64,000 nucleotides of DNA from Devosia ginsengisoli (GCF_007859655.1 NZ_CP042304.1:2170001-2234000), one strand, 5' to 3'; positions 1 through 8,968 are shown, counted from the first letter of the stretch. Notes: generated by a model from the sequence alone, not told the origin. Program-made: numbers and translations.

Positions 1-184
1 CGATGATCGCCACCCAGAAGGCCATGCATGCATCATGGCCTTCATAACGCGTGCCATTGGGCGCCGGCTGGATCGACTCCATGACGCAGTCCGGCCCGAT
101 CACCGCCTTGAGCATCGCCGCATCGTGTTCGAGAAACGCCTGATTATAGCGGCGCATGATGTCGCTCGTCTCATCGGTCTGCAT
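1..184 (-). CDS. NTF2/SnoaL-like protein, partial (3' end outside window)
   Basis: The start codon is at 184, preceded by GGAGAAGATC, and the frame runs off the window edge after about 61 residues. The visible N-terminus (MQTDETSDIMRRYNQAFLEH followed by a VMESIQPAPNG stretch) looks like the first helix and strand of the small cone-shaped SnoaL/NTF2 fold, which is used by ketosteroid-isomerase-like enzymes and many unknown proteins. It is divergent from the TetR gene and shares its operator region, so it is probably a target of that regulator. The exact function cannot be told from the fragment. Confidence 0.6.
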   Translation of the reverse strand, partial: MQTDETSDIMRRYNQAFLEHDAAMLKAVIGPDCVMESIQPAPNGTRYEGHDACMAFWVAII

Positions 185-200
185 GATCTTCTCCTTTAGG

Positions 201-236
201 TAGACAGGTCTGTCTATGCACCATACAGATCTGTCT
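201..236. promoter_or_regulatory. twin TetR-type operators
   Basis: Two related inverted repeats lie between the divergent genes: TAGACAGGTCTGTCTA (201-216) and ACAGATCTGT (225-234). They share the half-site ACAG-rT-CTGT. A TetR dimer binding both would cover the promoters of the SnoaL-like gene and of tetR itself, which implies autorepression. The palindromes are directly visible; the regulator assignment is inferred from adjacency. Confidence 0.65.
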
Positions 237-252
237 GCTATAGAGTCAAGCC

Positions 253-828
253 ATGAGAAAAACAGCGTCATCCGCCGAGCCCGTCAGCCCCGCCCGCCGC
301 CGCCTGCTCGATACCGCCACAAGACTTTTCTATGCCGAGGGCATCCATGCCGTCGGCATAGACCGCATCATCGCCGAGGCGGGCGTGGCCAAGGCGACCT
401 TCTACAATCACTTCCCCTCGAAGGAGGATCTGGTCCTCGCCTATATCGAGGAGCAGGACCAGATCGGGCGCGACGCCGTCGCCGCCTTCCCCAGGCAGCC
501 CCCGCGCCAGATGATCGCGGCCATATTGGGCCGCATCAGCGCCGCCGCCGTCGGGGGCGGTTTCCGCGGCTGCCCCTTCCTCAATGCGGCCGCCGAATAT
601 ACCGACCCCACCAACGTCGTCCGCCAGGCCATCGACGCCCGCCGGGTCTGGTATCACGACACGCTGCAGCAGCTTCTCGCCGCCGACGGCGACCCCACGC
701 CTGCGGTCACCGCCTCGCTCCTCGTCGCTCTGTCCGACGGCCTGCTCGAAATCGCCTATCTGGACGATCCCAGGGAAGTGCCCGCTTTGGTCGATGCAGC
801 CCTGACCCGCCTGCTCGTCCGCCGCTGA
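253..828 (+). CDS. TetR/AcrR family transcriptional regulator
   Basis: 191 aa, normal length for the family. Residues about 14-60 form the TetR DNA-binding domain (LLDTATRLFYAEGIHAVGID, then an AKATFYNHFPSKEDL recognition-helix region). The remaining ~130 residues are the helical ligand domain, whose FRGCPFLNAAAEY segment resembles LmrA/YxaF-like members. It is divergent from the SnoaL-like gene, and twin palindromes lie 17-50 bp upstream, so it most likely represses itself and that neighbour. The inducer is unknown. Confidence 0.9.
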   Translation: MRKTASSAEPVSPARRRLLDTATRLFYAEGIHAVGIDRIIAEAGVAKATFYNHFPSKEDLVLAYIEEQDQIGRDAVAAFPRQPPRQMIAAILGRISAAAVGGGFRGCPFLNAAAEYTDPTNVVRQAIDARRVWYHDTLQQLLAADGDPTPAVTASLLVALSDGLLEIAYLDDPREVPALVDAALTRLLVRR

Positions 829-862
829 TCCACGATGTCATTCCCGCGAAAGCGGGAACCTC
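826..862. repeat. palindromic repeat, TTCCCGC-GAAA-GCGGGAA hairpin (copy 1)
   Basis: A perfect 7-bp stem (841-847 / 852-858) with a GAAA loop sits inside a longer conserved block, TCCACGAYGTCATTCCCGCG. A second copy is at 5571-5611. It separates the convergent tetR and hydrolase genes and may serve as a bidirectional terminator. Confidence 0.7.
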
Positions 863-881
863 CGTTCCCGCTTCGCTCCGA

Positions 882-1784
882 TCAGGCAGCCGCCGCCGCT
901 TCCTTGTCCAGGAAGGCCGGGATCATTACCCCGAGCACATCGACCTGGTATGGCGTGGTGATATGCGACGCGCCCGGCAGGATCGCCAATTGCGAGCGCG
1001 GCAGGCCGGCCGGCGTATCGCCGAACATATCCCCGCCCACCAGGCGGAAGAACCGCGCCAGGTGATCCAGCGCCGGCAGGTCCGAATCCCCGGCAATGAT
1101 CAGCACCGGCTGGGTCAGGCCCTGCACCTCTGCATCGGTCAGGTCCTTGATGGTCTTGTCCATCTCGGCCTTTTTCCAGAACATCGCGTCGAAATCCGGC
1201 TTGGGGTTGAGTTCCAGATATTCGCTATGCCATGGCGTGCCATGCAGCATCGAAGGCTGCATCTCGCCCATGCCATCCATCAGCCCGGCGCGCACCCCGT
1301 CCAGCCGATAGGTAACCGACATCGGCACCAGCTTGCGGACCCGTTCGGGATGATGCACCGCGACTAGCAGCGCGATCGCCGCGCCGGTCGAATAACCCAG
1401 CAGGTCGATCTGTTCGATGCCGAACGCATCCATGGCCGCCACCACGTCGTCGGCAAGGCTCTCCAGCCGCAACGGCCGCTCGATATCGGCCGTGCGGCCA
1501 TGCGCCTGCAGGTCAAAGCCGATGACTTCGCGCCCGGCGCTCAGCGCCGGCAGCAGCGGGCCGAACGAATTGTGGATCGAGGCAAACGCCCCATGCAGCA
1601 GCACCAGCGGCACGCCGCCGCTGCCGTGCCGCTCATAGTACATGCTGAGGCCATTCACCTCGACATAGCCGGTCTGCGGCGCGCTGGCCGCGGCGCTCGT
1701 GTCCTGATTGCCGGTTTCGGCCTGGACCATGGCCGGCGCTGCAAGCGTTGCAGCGGCTGCGGCGAGCAAAGTTCTTCTGCGCAT
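882..1784 (-). CDS. secreted alpha/beta-fold hydrolase
   Basis: 300 aa from the ATG at 1784, which has an upstream GGGAG; the frame stays open further upstream but without such support. Residues 1-22 form an Arg-rich signal peptide ending VQA. The fold markers are the oxyanion HG (64-65), the nucleophile elbow GYSTG with Ser132, an acidic residue in AGDSDL (Asp233 or Asp235) and His274 in GASH. This is a complete Ser-Asp-His triad of the esterase, haloperoxidase and epoxide-hydrolase group. The substrate is not predictable; the gene is convergent with tetR. Confidence 0.85.
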   Translation of the reverse strand: MRRRTLLAAAAATLAAPAMVQAETGNQDTSAAASAPQTGYVEVNGLSMYYERHGSGGVPLVLLHGAFASIHNSFGPLLPALSAGREVIGFDLQAHGRTADIERPLRLESLADDVVAAMDAFGIEQIDLLGYSTGAAIALLVAVHHPERVRKLVPMSVTYRLDGVRAGLMDGMGEMQPSMLHGTPWHSEYLELNPKPDFDAMFWKKAEMDKTIKDLTDAEVQGLTQPVLIIAGDSDLPALDHLARFFRLVGGDMFGDTPAGLPRSQLAILPGASHITTPYQVDVLGVMIPAFLDKEAAAAA

Positions 1785-1939
1785 CCTGTGTCTCCCTGGC
1801 GGCGACGCGCGTCGCGTTCGCTGGTCAATCATTGACCCTCGCAAACACGACGAGCGAACCCGTGCCGGTTCGACATGAACTTGGATTTTTCGGTGGCGGT
1901 CGGGGGGCTCACCACTCCGGTCATGCCGAAGGCTGCCGC

Positions 1940-3031
1940 CTACCCTACCCGCAACATATGATTGTCGAACAGGAAGTCGAACCGCCGCGCCTCCCGTTCG
2001 GCCCCGGCAATGCCGATCATCTCGCCATTGCCGCTGGTCGCCACGAAGCCGGCATCGTCGGCCGCCAGCCCGCAGCCATTGCGCAACGTATCGACCAGCA
2101 CCGGCCGCTTGCCCTCGGTATCGATGGCCACCAGCAGGTCGCCTTGCGGCGAGGACACCGCCACCATGCCTCCATCGGCAGAAGCCGCCACCGAGCCCAC
2201 ATAATTGCGCAGGTCGGCCAGCGTGCCCGGCGGCAGCTCCACCAGTTCGATCGCGCCATCCATGGTCGCATAGCCCACGAGTTGCGGGCTGTTATCAGGC
2301 GCACCCTTATACTGGCAGCCGAACCACACCCGGCTTCGCCCATCGATCGCCATGTGGCGGATGGAAAGCTGGTGCAAACCCGCTTCCAGCCGCAATTGCC
2401 CCACCAGCCGCCCGTCGCGTCGGTCCACGAACACCACCGAAGGGTCCATGGTCTCGATATTGAGTTCGGCCCGCCCGAAATCGGGATGCGTCTCGATCCC
2501 GCCATTGGCCACCACGAATGTCACGCCGTCAGGCATCAGCAGCATTTCATGCGGGCCGGTGCCATAGGTAGGAAATTCCCCCACCCGTCTATAGCCATCC
2601 GCCGCGTCATAAATGCCGATCACGCCCTGCGCCGCCTCGAAATCGCTCTCGGTGGCGTAGAGCAGTTTCCCATCTGGCGAGAACACGCCATGCCCGTAGA
2701 AATGCCGCCCCGCCACGCTGGTCAGCGTCACCGGTGCCGCGCCTCCATTGGGGTCGAAGACCAGTGCAAACGTCCCCGGCTGCCGCGCGAACACCACGCC
2801 GCGCCCGGCCTCGCGGCTGATGGTGATATCATGCCCCCGGTCCGGCAGGTCGATACTGGCGATCAGGTCGCCCCGCTCCCCCAGCAACACCGCGCCATAG
2901 CCGCCGCTGGCCGTCTGCACCGCGCTGGCAAACACCAGTTCGTTCCGCTCCAGCGCCAGCACCTGTCGTGGCATGAGACTCGCCGCAAACCCCGCACCGG
3001 CCGCCTTCAGAAATGCGCGCCGCTGCCACAT
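1940..3031 (-). CDS. DUF1513 domain protein, Tat-exported beta-propeller, iron locus
   Basis: 363 aa. The N-terminus RRAFLKAAGAGFAASL is a Tat-like signal. The rest is a repetitive WD/YVTN-like propeller (GHGVFSPDGKLLYATE; VGSVAASADGGMVAVSS) matching DUF1513 proteins, which commonly lie next to imelysins and DUF1111 di-haem proteins. Its start is 3 nt downstream of the imelysin stop, with GGGGA provided by the end of that gene, so it is translationally linked. A role in periplasmic iron handling is inferred from context; the biochemistry is unknown. Confidence 0.88.
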   Translation of the reverse strand: MWQRRAFLKAAGAGFAASLMPRQVLALERNELVFASAVQTASGGYGAVLLGERGDLIASIDLPDRGHDITISREAGRGVVFARQPGTFALVFDPNGGAAPVTLTSVAGRHFYGHGVFSPDGKLLYATESDFEAAQGVIGIYDAADGYRRVGEFPTYGTGPHEMLLMPDGVTFVVANGGIETHPDFGRAELNIETMDPSVVFVDRRDGRLVGQLRLEAGLHQLSIRHMAIDGRSRVWFGCQYKGAPDNSPQLVGYATMDGAIELVELPPGTLADLRNYVGSVAASADGGMVAVSSPQGDLLVAIDTEGKRPVLVDTLRNGCGLAADDAGFVATSGNGEMIGIAGAEREARRFDFLFDNHMLRVG

Positions 3032-3034
3032 GGG

Positions 3035-4102
3035 TCAGTCCCCATCCAACGAGGAAAAGCCGACCGACAGGCCCAAAGCGGCGGACAATTGCTCCCCGAC
3101 CATCGCCTGCAGCGAGCCGGTCACGATCACCAGATAGTTCAGCGCCTTGACTTGGTCCTCGTCCGCCAGCGCCTGCTCCACCGGCGACGTCACCAGCGCC
3201 AGGGCCCGCGCCGCATTGCGGAATTCGAAGTCGATGGAATTGCCCAGCCCGCTGTGATCCGCATCCACCGCGCCGGCAATGCCCGACTGGTCCAGCAGCC
3301 GCTGCATGCCATCCACATTGGCGCCGATCATCTCGAAGCTCAGCCCCGAACGCCAGAACAGCGCCTCCTTGGGCCGCGCCGCCCGTTCCGCCGTCGGCAG
3401 GAACGGATTGATGCGCACATCGCGCACCGCCTCCATGCCATGCGACACCAGCCCCACCAACGCCTCCAGCGCCTCGGTTTCGGTGCGATAGTCGGCATAA
3501 TCGGCCCGCGGCGCCGTCAAATGGTCGGCAATACCCTCAGGCGCGAACCAGCCATTCGCCAGCTCGCCGGCAATTCCGGCAATATTGGCCGCCACCGCCC
3601 GCCCATAAGCGCAACGGAATTCCCCCTCCGGCCCCGGCAACACCTCGGCCCCTGTGCCATAAAGCACGAATTCCAGCGCCCCAAACCCCTGCACCGCCAC
3701 GCTCTTGGCGCGCAAAGTGTCCAGCGCCGTGGCACTCGCATCTTCCTCGGCCAGGATGGCCTGCACCTGCCGCAGCCCGATCCCCCGCCGGTCCGGCCAG
3801 AACAACAGCCGATCGGCCCTGTTATCCGCCATCAGCGGCCCGATACGCAGGAATTCCACCCGCCCATAGGCCAGAGCCGCCTGCCGGAACTGCCCCTTGA
3901 CCAGGGCCAGCGTCCCTTCCGACGGCGCCCGGCACAGCGCATTCATGGCAATGGATAGCCCGCTCGCCCGGCTGGTGAATTCCAGCACGCCCGGCCGGAT
4001 CGCCTGGCTCACCGTCGCCTGCAGCACCTGGCCCGGCGTCGTGGTCTGCGCCATGGCCGGGCCGGCCAGCAGCAGTGTCAGGGCAACAAGCACAATCCGC
4101 AT
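3035..4102 (-). CDS. imelysin family protein (second imelysin, degenerate metal motif)
   Basis: 355 aa from the ATG at 4102, which overlaps the stop of the upstream DUF1111 gene (TGATG). A signal peptide (RIVLVALTLLLAGPAMA) is followed by an imelysin/peptidase-M75 helical domain ending in the usual VGFSSLDGD. The family GxHxxE signature appears as GFGALE, so the histidine is replaced by glycine; the IrpA-like imelysin in the same operon keeps it. It is probably a periplasmic metal-handling partner of the di-haem protein, though the missing ligand suggests altered binding. Confidence 0.87.
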   Translation of the reverse strand: MRIVLVALTLLLAGPAMAQTTTPGQVLQATVSQAIRPGVLEFTSRASGLSIAMNALCRAPSEGTLALVKGQFRQAALAYGRVEFLRIGPLMADNRADRLLFWPDRRGIGLRQVQAILAEEDASATALDTLRAKSVAVQGFGALEFVLYGTGAEVLPGPEGEFRCAYGRAVAANIAGIAGELANGWFAPEGIADHLTAPRADYADYRTETEALEALVGLVSHGMEAVRDVRINPFLPTAERAARPKEALFWRSGLSFEMIGANVDGMQRLLDQSGIAGAVDADHSGLGNSIDFEFRNAARALALVTSPVEQALADEDQVKALNYLVIVTGSLQAMVGEQLSAALGLSVGFSSLDGD

Positions 4103-5567
4103 CACAGCGATTCCAGAAAGGCGACAAGATCGTCGCGCGTGGTTTGGGACATCGCCGCGAATGCATCGCGCGCGGCCTGCGCTTCCCCACCATGCCAAAG
4201 AATGGCCTCGACGAGATTGCGGGCCCGCCCATCATGCAGGAAAAATGTGTGCCCCGATACAGTCTCGGTCAGCCCGATCCCCCACAGCGGCGGCGTCCGC
4301 CATTCAAAGCCATCCGCCTGCTCTTCCGGCCGATGGTCGGCCAGCCCCTCGCCCATGTCATGCAGCAGGAAATCCGCATAGGGCCAGATCAGCTGGAAGC
4401 GATGCGCCGGATTATCCGCCGTCCGGCTGGTGACGAATTTCGGCACATGGCAGCTGGCGCAACCCGCCCCATAAAACGCCGCCTTGCCCCGCAACACGGC
4501 CGGATCATCCACGTCCCGTCGCTCCGGCACGCCCAGCGTCTGCGCATAGAATGTCACCAGGTCCAGCACCGGGTCCGGCGCTTCCGACACGCCCAGCCGC
4601 GCCTGCTCCCCGGTCGGCATCGCCAGGCACGCCGCCTGACCTTCGGTGCAATCCCCGAACGGCCGGTTCACCAGCGGCGTCGAAATCCCGATATCGCCGG
4701 CAAAGGCCGAAGCCGACTGGCTCCGCACGCTGGCCATCCCGGCCTTCCAGCCGAACCGCCCCAGCATCTCAGTCCCGGTTTCCGGCGCAATCACCCAATT
4801 CGCCCGCCCCGAAATCCCGTCACCGTCCCCATCGTCAGGATCGGCCAGCGCAAGAATATCCTCGGCCGGAATCTGCTCCACCAGCCCCAGCCCGATCATC
4901 GGATTGGCCACCCGCGGCGACAGCATCACATCCTCAGCCAGCGGCCCGTAGTTGAGATCGGCCACCGAATAATGCGGTTCCCGCAGGCTCACCACCGTGC
5001 CATCATCAAGCGTCACCGGCACCTCGACATAGTCGATCACCATCCGCCCCTCGGCCATCAGTCCCGGCACCGCGAAATCCTGCAATTGCCCGCCATAGAC
5101 CGGATCGCCGGACCCATCGGGCACCGACAGCCGCAGGAACATCGACACATTCTCCGCCTGCCCCTCGAAGGGCGGATGCCCGCGCCCATCCTTGATATGG
5201 CAGCTCTGGCAGCCCCGCGCATTGAACAGCGGCCCCAGCCCGTCCGAGGCCTGCGTCGAAGACGGCGACGACACCCAGATCTTGCGGAACAGCGCATTGC
5301 CCAGCTTGAACTGCTCTTCCTGCTCGAAACTCAGATTGTCGAGGAAATGGCTGAACGATCCGCATTGGCGGCAAACGTCGTCGTCCCCGCCCCCGCCGGC
5401 TTGCTCTCGAAATTCTCCGCCCGCGAAAAATCCGTCGCCGGCGCCGTTACCATCAGCACCCGCGCCAGATCCTCCGCCGTCAGATCGCCCCGGTCAGACC
5501 CATCCTGCGCAAAAGCCAGCCCGCCAGCCAGCAGCGCGACAAGGATGAGGGTGAGACGCAGTTGCAT
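4102..5567 (-). pseudogene. di-haem oxidoreductase (DUF1111), apparent -1 frameshift near 5355
   Basis: The signal peptide and first ~70 residues (MQLRLTLILVALLAGGLAFA at 5567, then TDFSRAENFESKPAGAGTTT) are in one frame that stops at 5331. The conserved remainder (SHFLDNLSFEQEEQFKLGN, FRKIWVSSPSSTQASDGLGP) runs in another frame to 4102. Adding one T in GATCGTTCAGCC (about 5353-5358) restores one protein of roughly 488 aa. Haem-binding CQSCH is encoded at 5197-5211 and CASCH at 4447-4461. The family comprises periplasmic c-type di-haem proteins that accompany imelysins. The indel is either a sequencing error or a real lesion; without it the gene is full length. Confidence 0.8.
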
Positions 5568-5570
5568 AGA

Positions 5571-5611
5571 TCAATCCACGACGTCATTCCCGCGAAAGCG
5601 GGAATCCATTC
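5571..5611. repeat. palindromic repeat, TTCCCGC-GAAA-GCGGGAA hairpin (copy 2)
   Basis: Stem 5587-5593 / 5598-5604, with the same flanking block as the copy at 826-862. It lies just upstream of the DUF1111 start. Confidence 0.7.
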
Positions 5612-5620
5612 TTCCGGGAG

Positions 5621-5738
5621 GATACCCCCTCCCAACCTCCCCCTGATAGGGGGAGGAGCCGCCCAGCGCCAGCGGCACCATCGTGCCAAACATGCGATCT
5701 GTTCCTCCCCCTATCAGGGGGAGGCTAGGAGGGGTATC
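5621..5738. repeat. 118-bp long-inverted-repeat element (copy 1)
   Basis: Both ends are ~37 bp inverted repeats, each containing its own inner palindrome CTCCCCCTGATAGGGGGAG or its complement. A ~45-bp variable centre separates them. Copy 2 (44295-44413) has nearly identical arms and length but a diverged centre. There is no coding capacity. It looks like a small MITE-like or REP-like element and sits between two genes of the iron operon. Confidence 0.8.
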
Positions 5739-5754
5739 CCCTCGAAAAGTGTCC

Positions 5755-7017
5755 TTACTGGAACACCGCATCCGGATTGCTCAGCGAGTCACTATCCTCA
5801 ATAGTCACATTATCCAGCTCCAGCAGCGCCACGGCCCGTTCGATGCCACGCGTTTGCGCGATCAGCCCGTCGATCGCTGCCTGCACCACGGCATTGCCTT
5901 CCGCATTGCCCTCGCCGATCTGCTGGTCATAGGCCTCGCCACCCTCGGCCCGATCAGCCATGACATGCATCTTGGCAATCGTATCGTCCAGCAACCCCTT
6001 GATCTCGGTGTCGAGATCAGCATCCTTGGCCGCGATCACGTCGGACAGCGACGGCCCCTCGATCACCGAACCATCCACCCGCACATATTTGCCGAGATAG
6101 ACATTCTGCACGCCGACCGCGTCGTTGAGATGGGACACATGCGTATTGTCGGAGAAGCAATCATGCTCCTCTTCCGGATCGTGCAGCAGCAGACCCAGCT
6201 TCATGCGCTCGCCCGCCACTTCGCCGAAGGAGAGCGACCCCATGCCGGTCAGGATCGCCGAAATCCCCAGCTCCGGCAAAGCCGCCCGCGCCGCGCCGTC
6301 TGCCGTCCAGTTGCCCACCATCTCTTCGAGATCCGAGACCAGCAGCGAGGACGCCGCCTTGAGATAGGCCGCCCGCCGGTCGGCATGCTCGGCCGTCGAA
6401 TAATCGGTAAATTCCCGCGCCCCGGCGCCCGGCCCGGTCCCGTTCAAATCCTGCCCCCAGAGCAGGAATTCCACGGCGTGGTAGCCCGTCGCCACATTGG
6501 ATTCAACGCCCGCCGCTTCCTGCAAATTGTCCTGCAGCAGCGCAGGCGTAATCTCGGTCGCGTCCAGCTCCACCCCGTCGATGACGATCGTCGGATTGGC
6601 GATCACATTGGCCACGTAAAGCGCATTGCTGTCACTCTCGCTGCCATAGCTGGCATCGACATAGTCGATCAGCCCCTCATCCAGCGGCCAGGCATTCACC
6701 CGCCCTTCCCATTCGTCGACGATTGGGTTGCCGAAGCGGAAAGCCTCGGTCTGCTGATAGGGAATGCGCGCCGCCTTCCAGGCCTCCTTGGCCGCCTGCA
6801 ATGTCTCCGCGCTCGGATTGGCAATCAGCGCATCCACCGCCGCATCGAGCAGCTTGGCGGTCGCCAGCGAGTCCTCATAGCCCGCCAGCGCAATATCGGC
6901 ATAAGTAGCCAGCACAGCGGCCTCATCGGGCGCCTGCGCATAGGCGGCGACCGGCGCCACCGACAGGGTGAGAGCAATGGCGAAATGGCGCAAACCGCGC
7001 TTGCCGAACGAGATCAT
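5755..7017 (-). CDS. irpA: imelysin family protein, IrpA-like periplasmic iron-uptake protein
   Basis: 420 aa with a signal peptide (HFAIALTLSVAPVAAYA). The imelysin/M75 domain carries the intact signature GYHAVEFLLWGQDLNGTGPG (GxHxxE, about residue 180) and the characteristic EGRVNAWPLDEGLIDYVD block. IrpA-like imelysins are periplasmic, iron-regulated and needed for growth under iron limitation. It is the first gene of the minus-strand set irpA, DUF1111, imelysin, DUF1513. An AT-rich stretch at 7030-7100 is the probable promoter; no clear Irr or RirA box was recognised. The symbol is by family resemblance. Confidence 0.88.
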   Translation of the reverse strand: MISFGKRGLRHFAIALTLSVAPVAAYAQAPDEAAVLATYADIALAGYEDSLATAKLLDAAVDALIANPSAETLQAAKEAWKAARIPYQQTEAFRFGNPIVDEWEGRVNAWPLDEGLIDYVDASYGSESDSNALYVANVIANPTIVIDGVELDATEITPALLQDNLQEAAGVESNVATGYHAVEFLLWGQDLNGTGPGAGAREFTDYSTAEHADRRAAYLKAASSLLVSDLEEMVGNWTADGAARAALPELGISAILTGMGSLSFGEVAGERMKLGLLLHDPEEEHDCFSDNTHVSHLNDAVGVQNVYLGKYVRVDGSVIEGPSLSDVIAAKDADLDTEIKGLLDDTIAKMHVMADRAEGGEAYDQQIGEGNAEGNAVVQAAIDGLIAQTRGIERAVALLELDNVTIEDSDSLSNPDAVFQ

Positions 7018-7590
7018 GGGCGACCCTCCAGGATGATTTTTTCAAAACCGGACTACGCCTCTCAAGTTAGAAAATCAAATGGAATTCAATAGTTTGGAAA
7101 GGGTCTAAAGTGGAGCCGTCCCCAAGAGTGGAGCCACCCTCTCCCGTTGAGGGAGAGGGTGGTTCTTCCGCGTCCAGCGGAAGAACCGGGTGAGGGGTGC
7201 CGCGCTATCCCATGCTTCAATGCTGATGGATAGATCGGTACCCCTCATCCGCCCTTCGGGCACCTTCTCCCTCAAGGGGAGAAGGGACTCCGTGCTTGTG
7301 GCACGACAGAGCCAAACCCACCGAACCCACCCTCCGAGAACGCCCACCCCAAAATTTTTGACCATCTGGACTAAACTGTCACAAACGGGCACTGTCCTAT
7401 CTGCAACTGGGAGGATGCGGCTTGGGCGGAGGATCGCGCGCAAACGGTTGAACAGCGGGCATTCCCGGCCGTCATGCGCCGGGCCGACCCGCCGTCATCG
7501 CGCTGTCACACCACCACACTACTTGCCTCCACAGTTCGCCGGATCGCCCCCAGACGGGCGCTCACGAACGACTTTTCAGGGAGACTGAAC
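7018..7590. other. divergent intergenic region, promoters plus repeats
   Basis: No credible gene. An AT-rich stretch (7030-7100) probably carries the irpA promoter, and 7340-7470 that of the ABC operon; no strong -35/-10 pair stands out. In between, 7130-7290 holds palindromic repeat sequence (see that entry). Confidence 0.55.
7133..7292. repeat. palindromic intergenic repeat of the CCCTCTCCC type
   Basis: Contains the hairpin CACCCTCTCCCGTTGAGGG...GGTG, a second hairpin TTCTTCCGC-GTCCA-GCGGAAGAA, and the segment CCCCTCATCCGCCCTTCGGG followed by CTTCTCCCTCAAGGGGAGAA. Similar sequences are common dispersed palindromes in Rhizobiales genomes. It lies between the iron locus and the ABC operon. 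Confidence 0.6.
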
Positions 7591-8700
7591 ATGTCCATCA
7601 AGAAGACCCTCGGCGCATCCGTTTCGATGCTTGCCGTGCTTGCCGTTTCTGCCCCCGTCTTCGCCCAGGCCGATCTCGACGCGCTTTATGAAGCCGCCAA
7701 GGCCGAAGGCCAGCTCACCACCATCGCCCTGCCCCACTCCTGGTGCAATTACGGCGGCGTGATCGAGAGCTTCAAGGCCAAGTATCCGGGCATCACCGTC
7801 AATGAACTGAACCCCGATGCCGGCTCCGCCGACGAGCTCGAAGCCGTCCGCGCCAATATCGGCAACACCGGCCCGCAGGCCCCCGACGTGCTCGATATCG
7901 GCCTCGCCTTCGGCCCGCAGGCCAAGGATGAAGGCCTGCTGCAGGCCTACAAGGTCTCCACTTGGGACGAAATCCCCGACGACGCCAAGGATGCCGACGG
8001 CTTCTGGTATGGCGACTATTACGGCGTGCTCGCTTTCGGCATCAACAAGGACATCATCACCGGCGACAACCCGGCATCCTGGGCCGACCTGAACAAGGAC
8101 GAATTCGCCAATTCGGTCGCCCTGGCCGGTGACCCGCGCACCGCCAACAATGCCATCATGTCGGTCTTCGCTGCCGGTCTCTCCACTGGCGCCGCGCAGG
8201 ATGCCGCCGCCCAGGCGGGCCTCGAATATTTCAAGGCCCTCAACGACAAGGGCAATTTCGTCCCCGTCGACGCCGAAGCCGCCGCCATCGCCCAGGGCAC
8301 CACGCCCATCGCCATCAACTGGGACTACAACCTGCTGGCCGCCCGCGACAACCTCAACGGCAACCCGCCGATCGACGTCGTCGTGCCGTCCGATGGCGTC
8401 GTGGCCGGCGTCTATGTCCAGGCCATCTCGGCCCATGCGCCGCACCCGAACGCCGCCAAGCTCTGGATGGAATATCTCTATTCCGACGAAGGCCAGCTCG
8501 GCTGGCTCGCCGGCTATTGCCACCCCATCCGCTTCAGCGCCATGGCCGATGCCGGCGTCCTGCCGGAAGACCTGATGGCCAAGCTCCCCGCCGCCGAGAA
8601 CTACGCCAAGGCAGTGTTCCCGTCGATCGAAGAGCAGAACGCCAACAAGACCACCATCACCTCAGGCTGGGACACCACTGTTGGGGCGAGCGTGCAGTAA
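7591..8700 (+). CDS. ABC transporter substrate-binding protein (iron/polyamine/phosphonate-type)
   Basis: 369 aa from the ATG at 7591, preceded by AGGGAGA. The signal peptide is MSIKKTLGASVSMLAVLAV...VFA. The mature part (YEAAKAEGQLTTIALPHSWC, then FKAKYPGITVNELNPDAGSA) is a type-II extracellular binding protein of the AfuA/PotD/PhnS-like class. It heads the operon SBP-permease-permease-ATPase. A 268-nt repeat-rich gap separates it from the permeases, as often happens when the binding protein is made in excess. The substrate is unknown; the divergent iron locus makes ferric iron one possibility, but polyamines or 2-aminoethylphosphonate fit the family equally. Confidence 0.82.
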   Translation: MSIKKTLGASVSMLAVLAVSAPVFAQADLDALYEAAKAEGQLTTIALPHSWCNYGGVIESFKAKYPGITVNELNPDAGSADELEAVRANIGNTGPQAPDVLDIGLAFGPQAKDEGLLQAYKVSTWDEIPDDAKDADGFWYGDYYGVLAFGINKDIITGDNPASWADLNKDEFANSVALAGDPRTANNAIMSVFAAGLSTGAAQDAAAQAGLEYFKALNDKGNFVPVDAEAAAIAQGTTPIAINWDYNLLAARDNLNGNPPIDVVVPSDGVVAGVYVQAISAHAPHPNAAKLWMEYLYSDEGQLGWLAGYCHPIRFSAMADAGVLPEDLMAKLPAAENYAKAVFPSIEEQNANKTTITSGWDTTVGASVQ

Positions 8701-8730
8701 AGGCACGATCTGAACCCGACCACCGCGTTC

Positions 8731-8960
8731 ACCCTCCCCCTTGAGGGGAGGGTAGCGACGCTAGGCCCGACGGGCCGTAGCAAAGCTAGGGAGGGGGTGT
8801 CGAACCTCCAGCATACGCTGATGGCGCAGCACCCCCACCCTGCTCGATCACGAACTTAGCTAACGCTAAGTCCTATCTCGCTTCCCTCCCCACAAGGGGG
8901 AGGGTGAGCTCCACTCGGTGGCGCCATTGCGCCACGGAGACGGCTAAGGAGGGGGTATCC
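8731..8960. repeat. CCCTCCCC-type palindromic repeat cluster
   Basis: Starts with the hairpin ACCCTCCCCCTTGAGGGGAG (8731-8753), followed by a CTAGGCCCGACGGGCC hairpin and AGGGAGGGGGT. It continues with an inverted CACCCCCACCCTGCTCGATC block and ends GCTAAGGAGGGGGTATCC. Related pieces recur at 11743-11823, 23511-23636, 24522-24628, 25718-25861 and 51244-51371. The right end supplies the purine run upstream of the next start codon. Confidence 0.75.
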
Positions 8961-8968
8961 GACAAAAA

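Noticed and set aside
1748..3958. 736-codon open frame on the + strand
   Set aside because: It is antisense to the DUF1513 and imelysin genes; its product is rich in His, Arg, Gln and Pro without a fold, as expected from high-GC reverse frames.
5683..7092. 469-codon open frame on the + strand
   Set aside because: Antisense to the IrpA-like imelysin gene, which has signal peptide and family motifs; the + frame begins inside a repeat.
7105..7443. 112-codon open frame on the minus strand
   Set aside because: It consists of palindromic repeat sequence and has no ribosome site or family resemblance.
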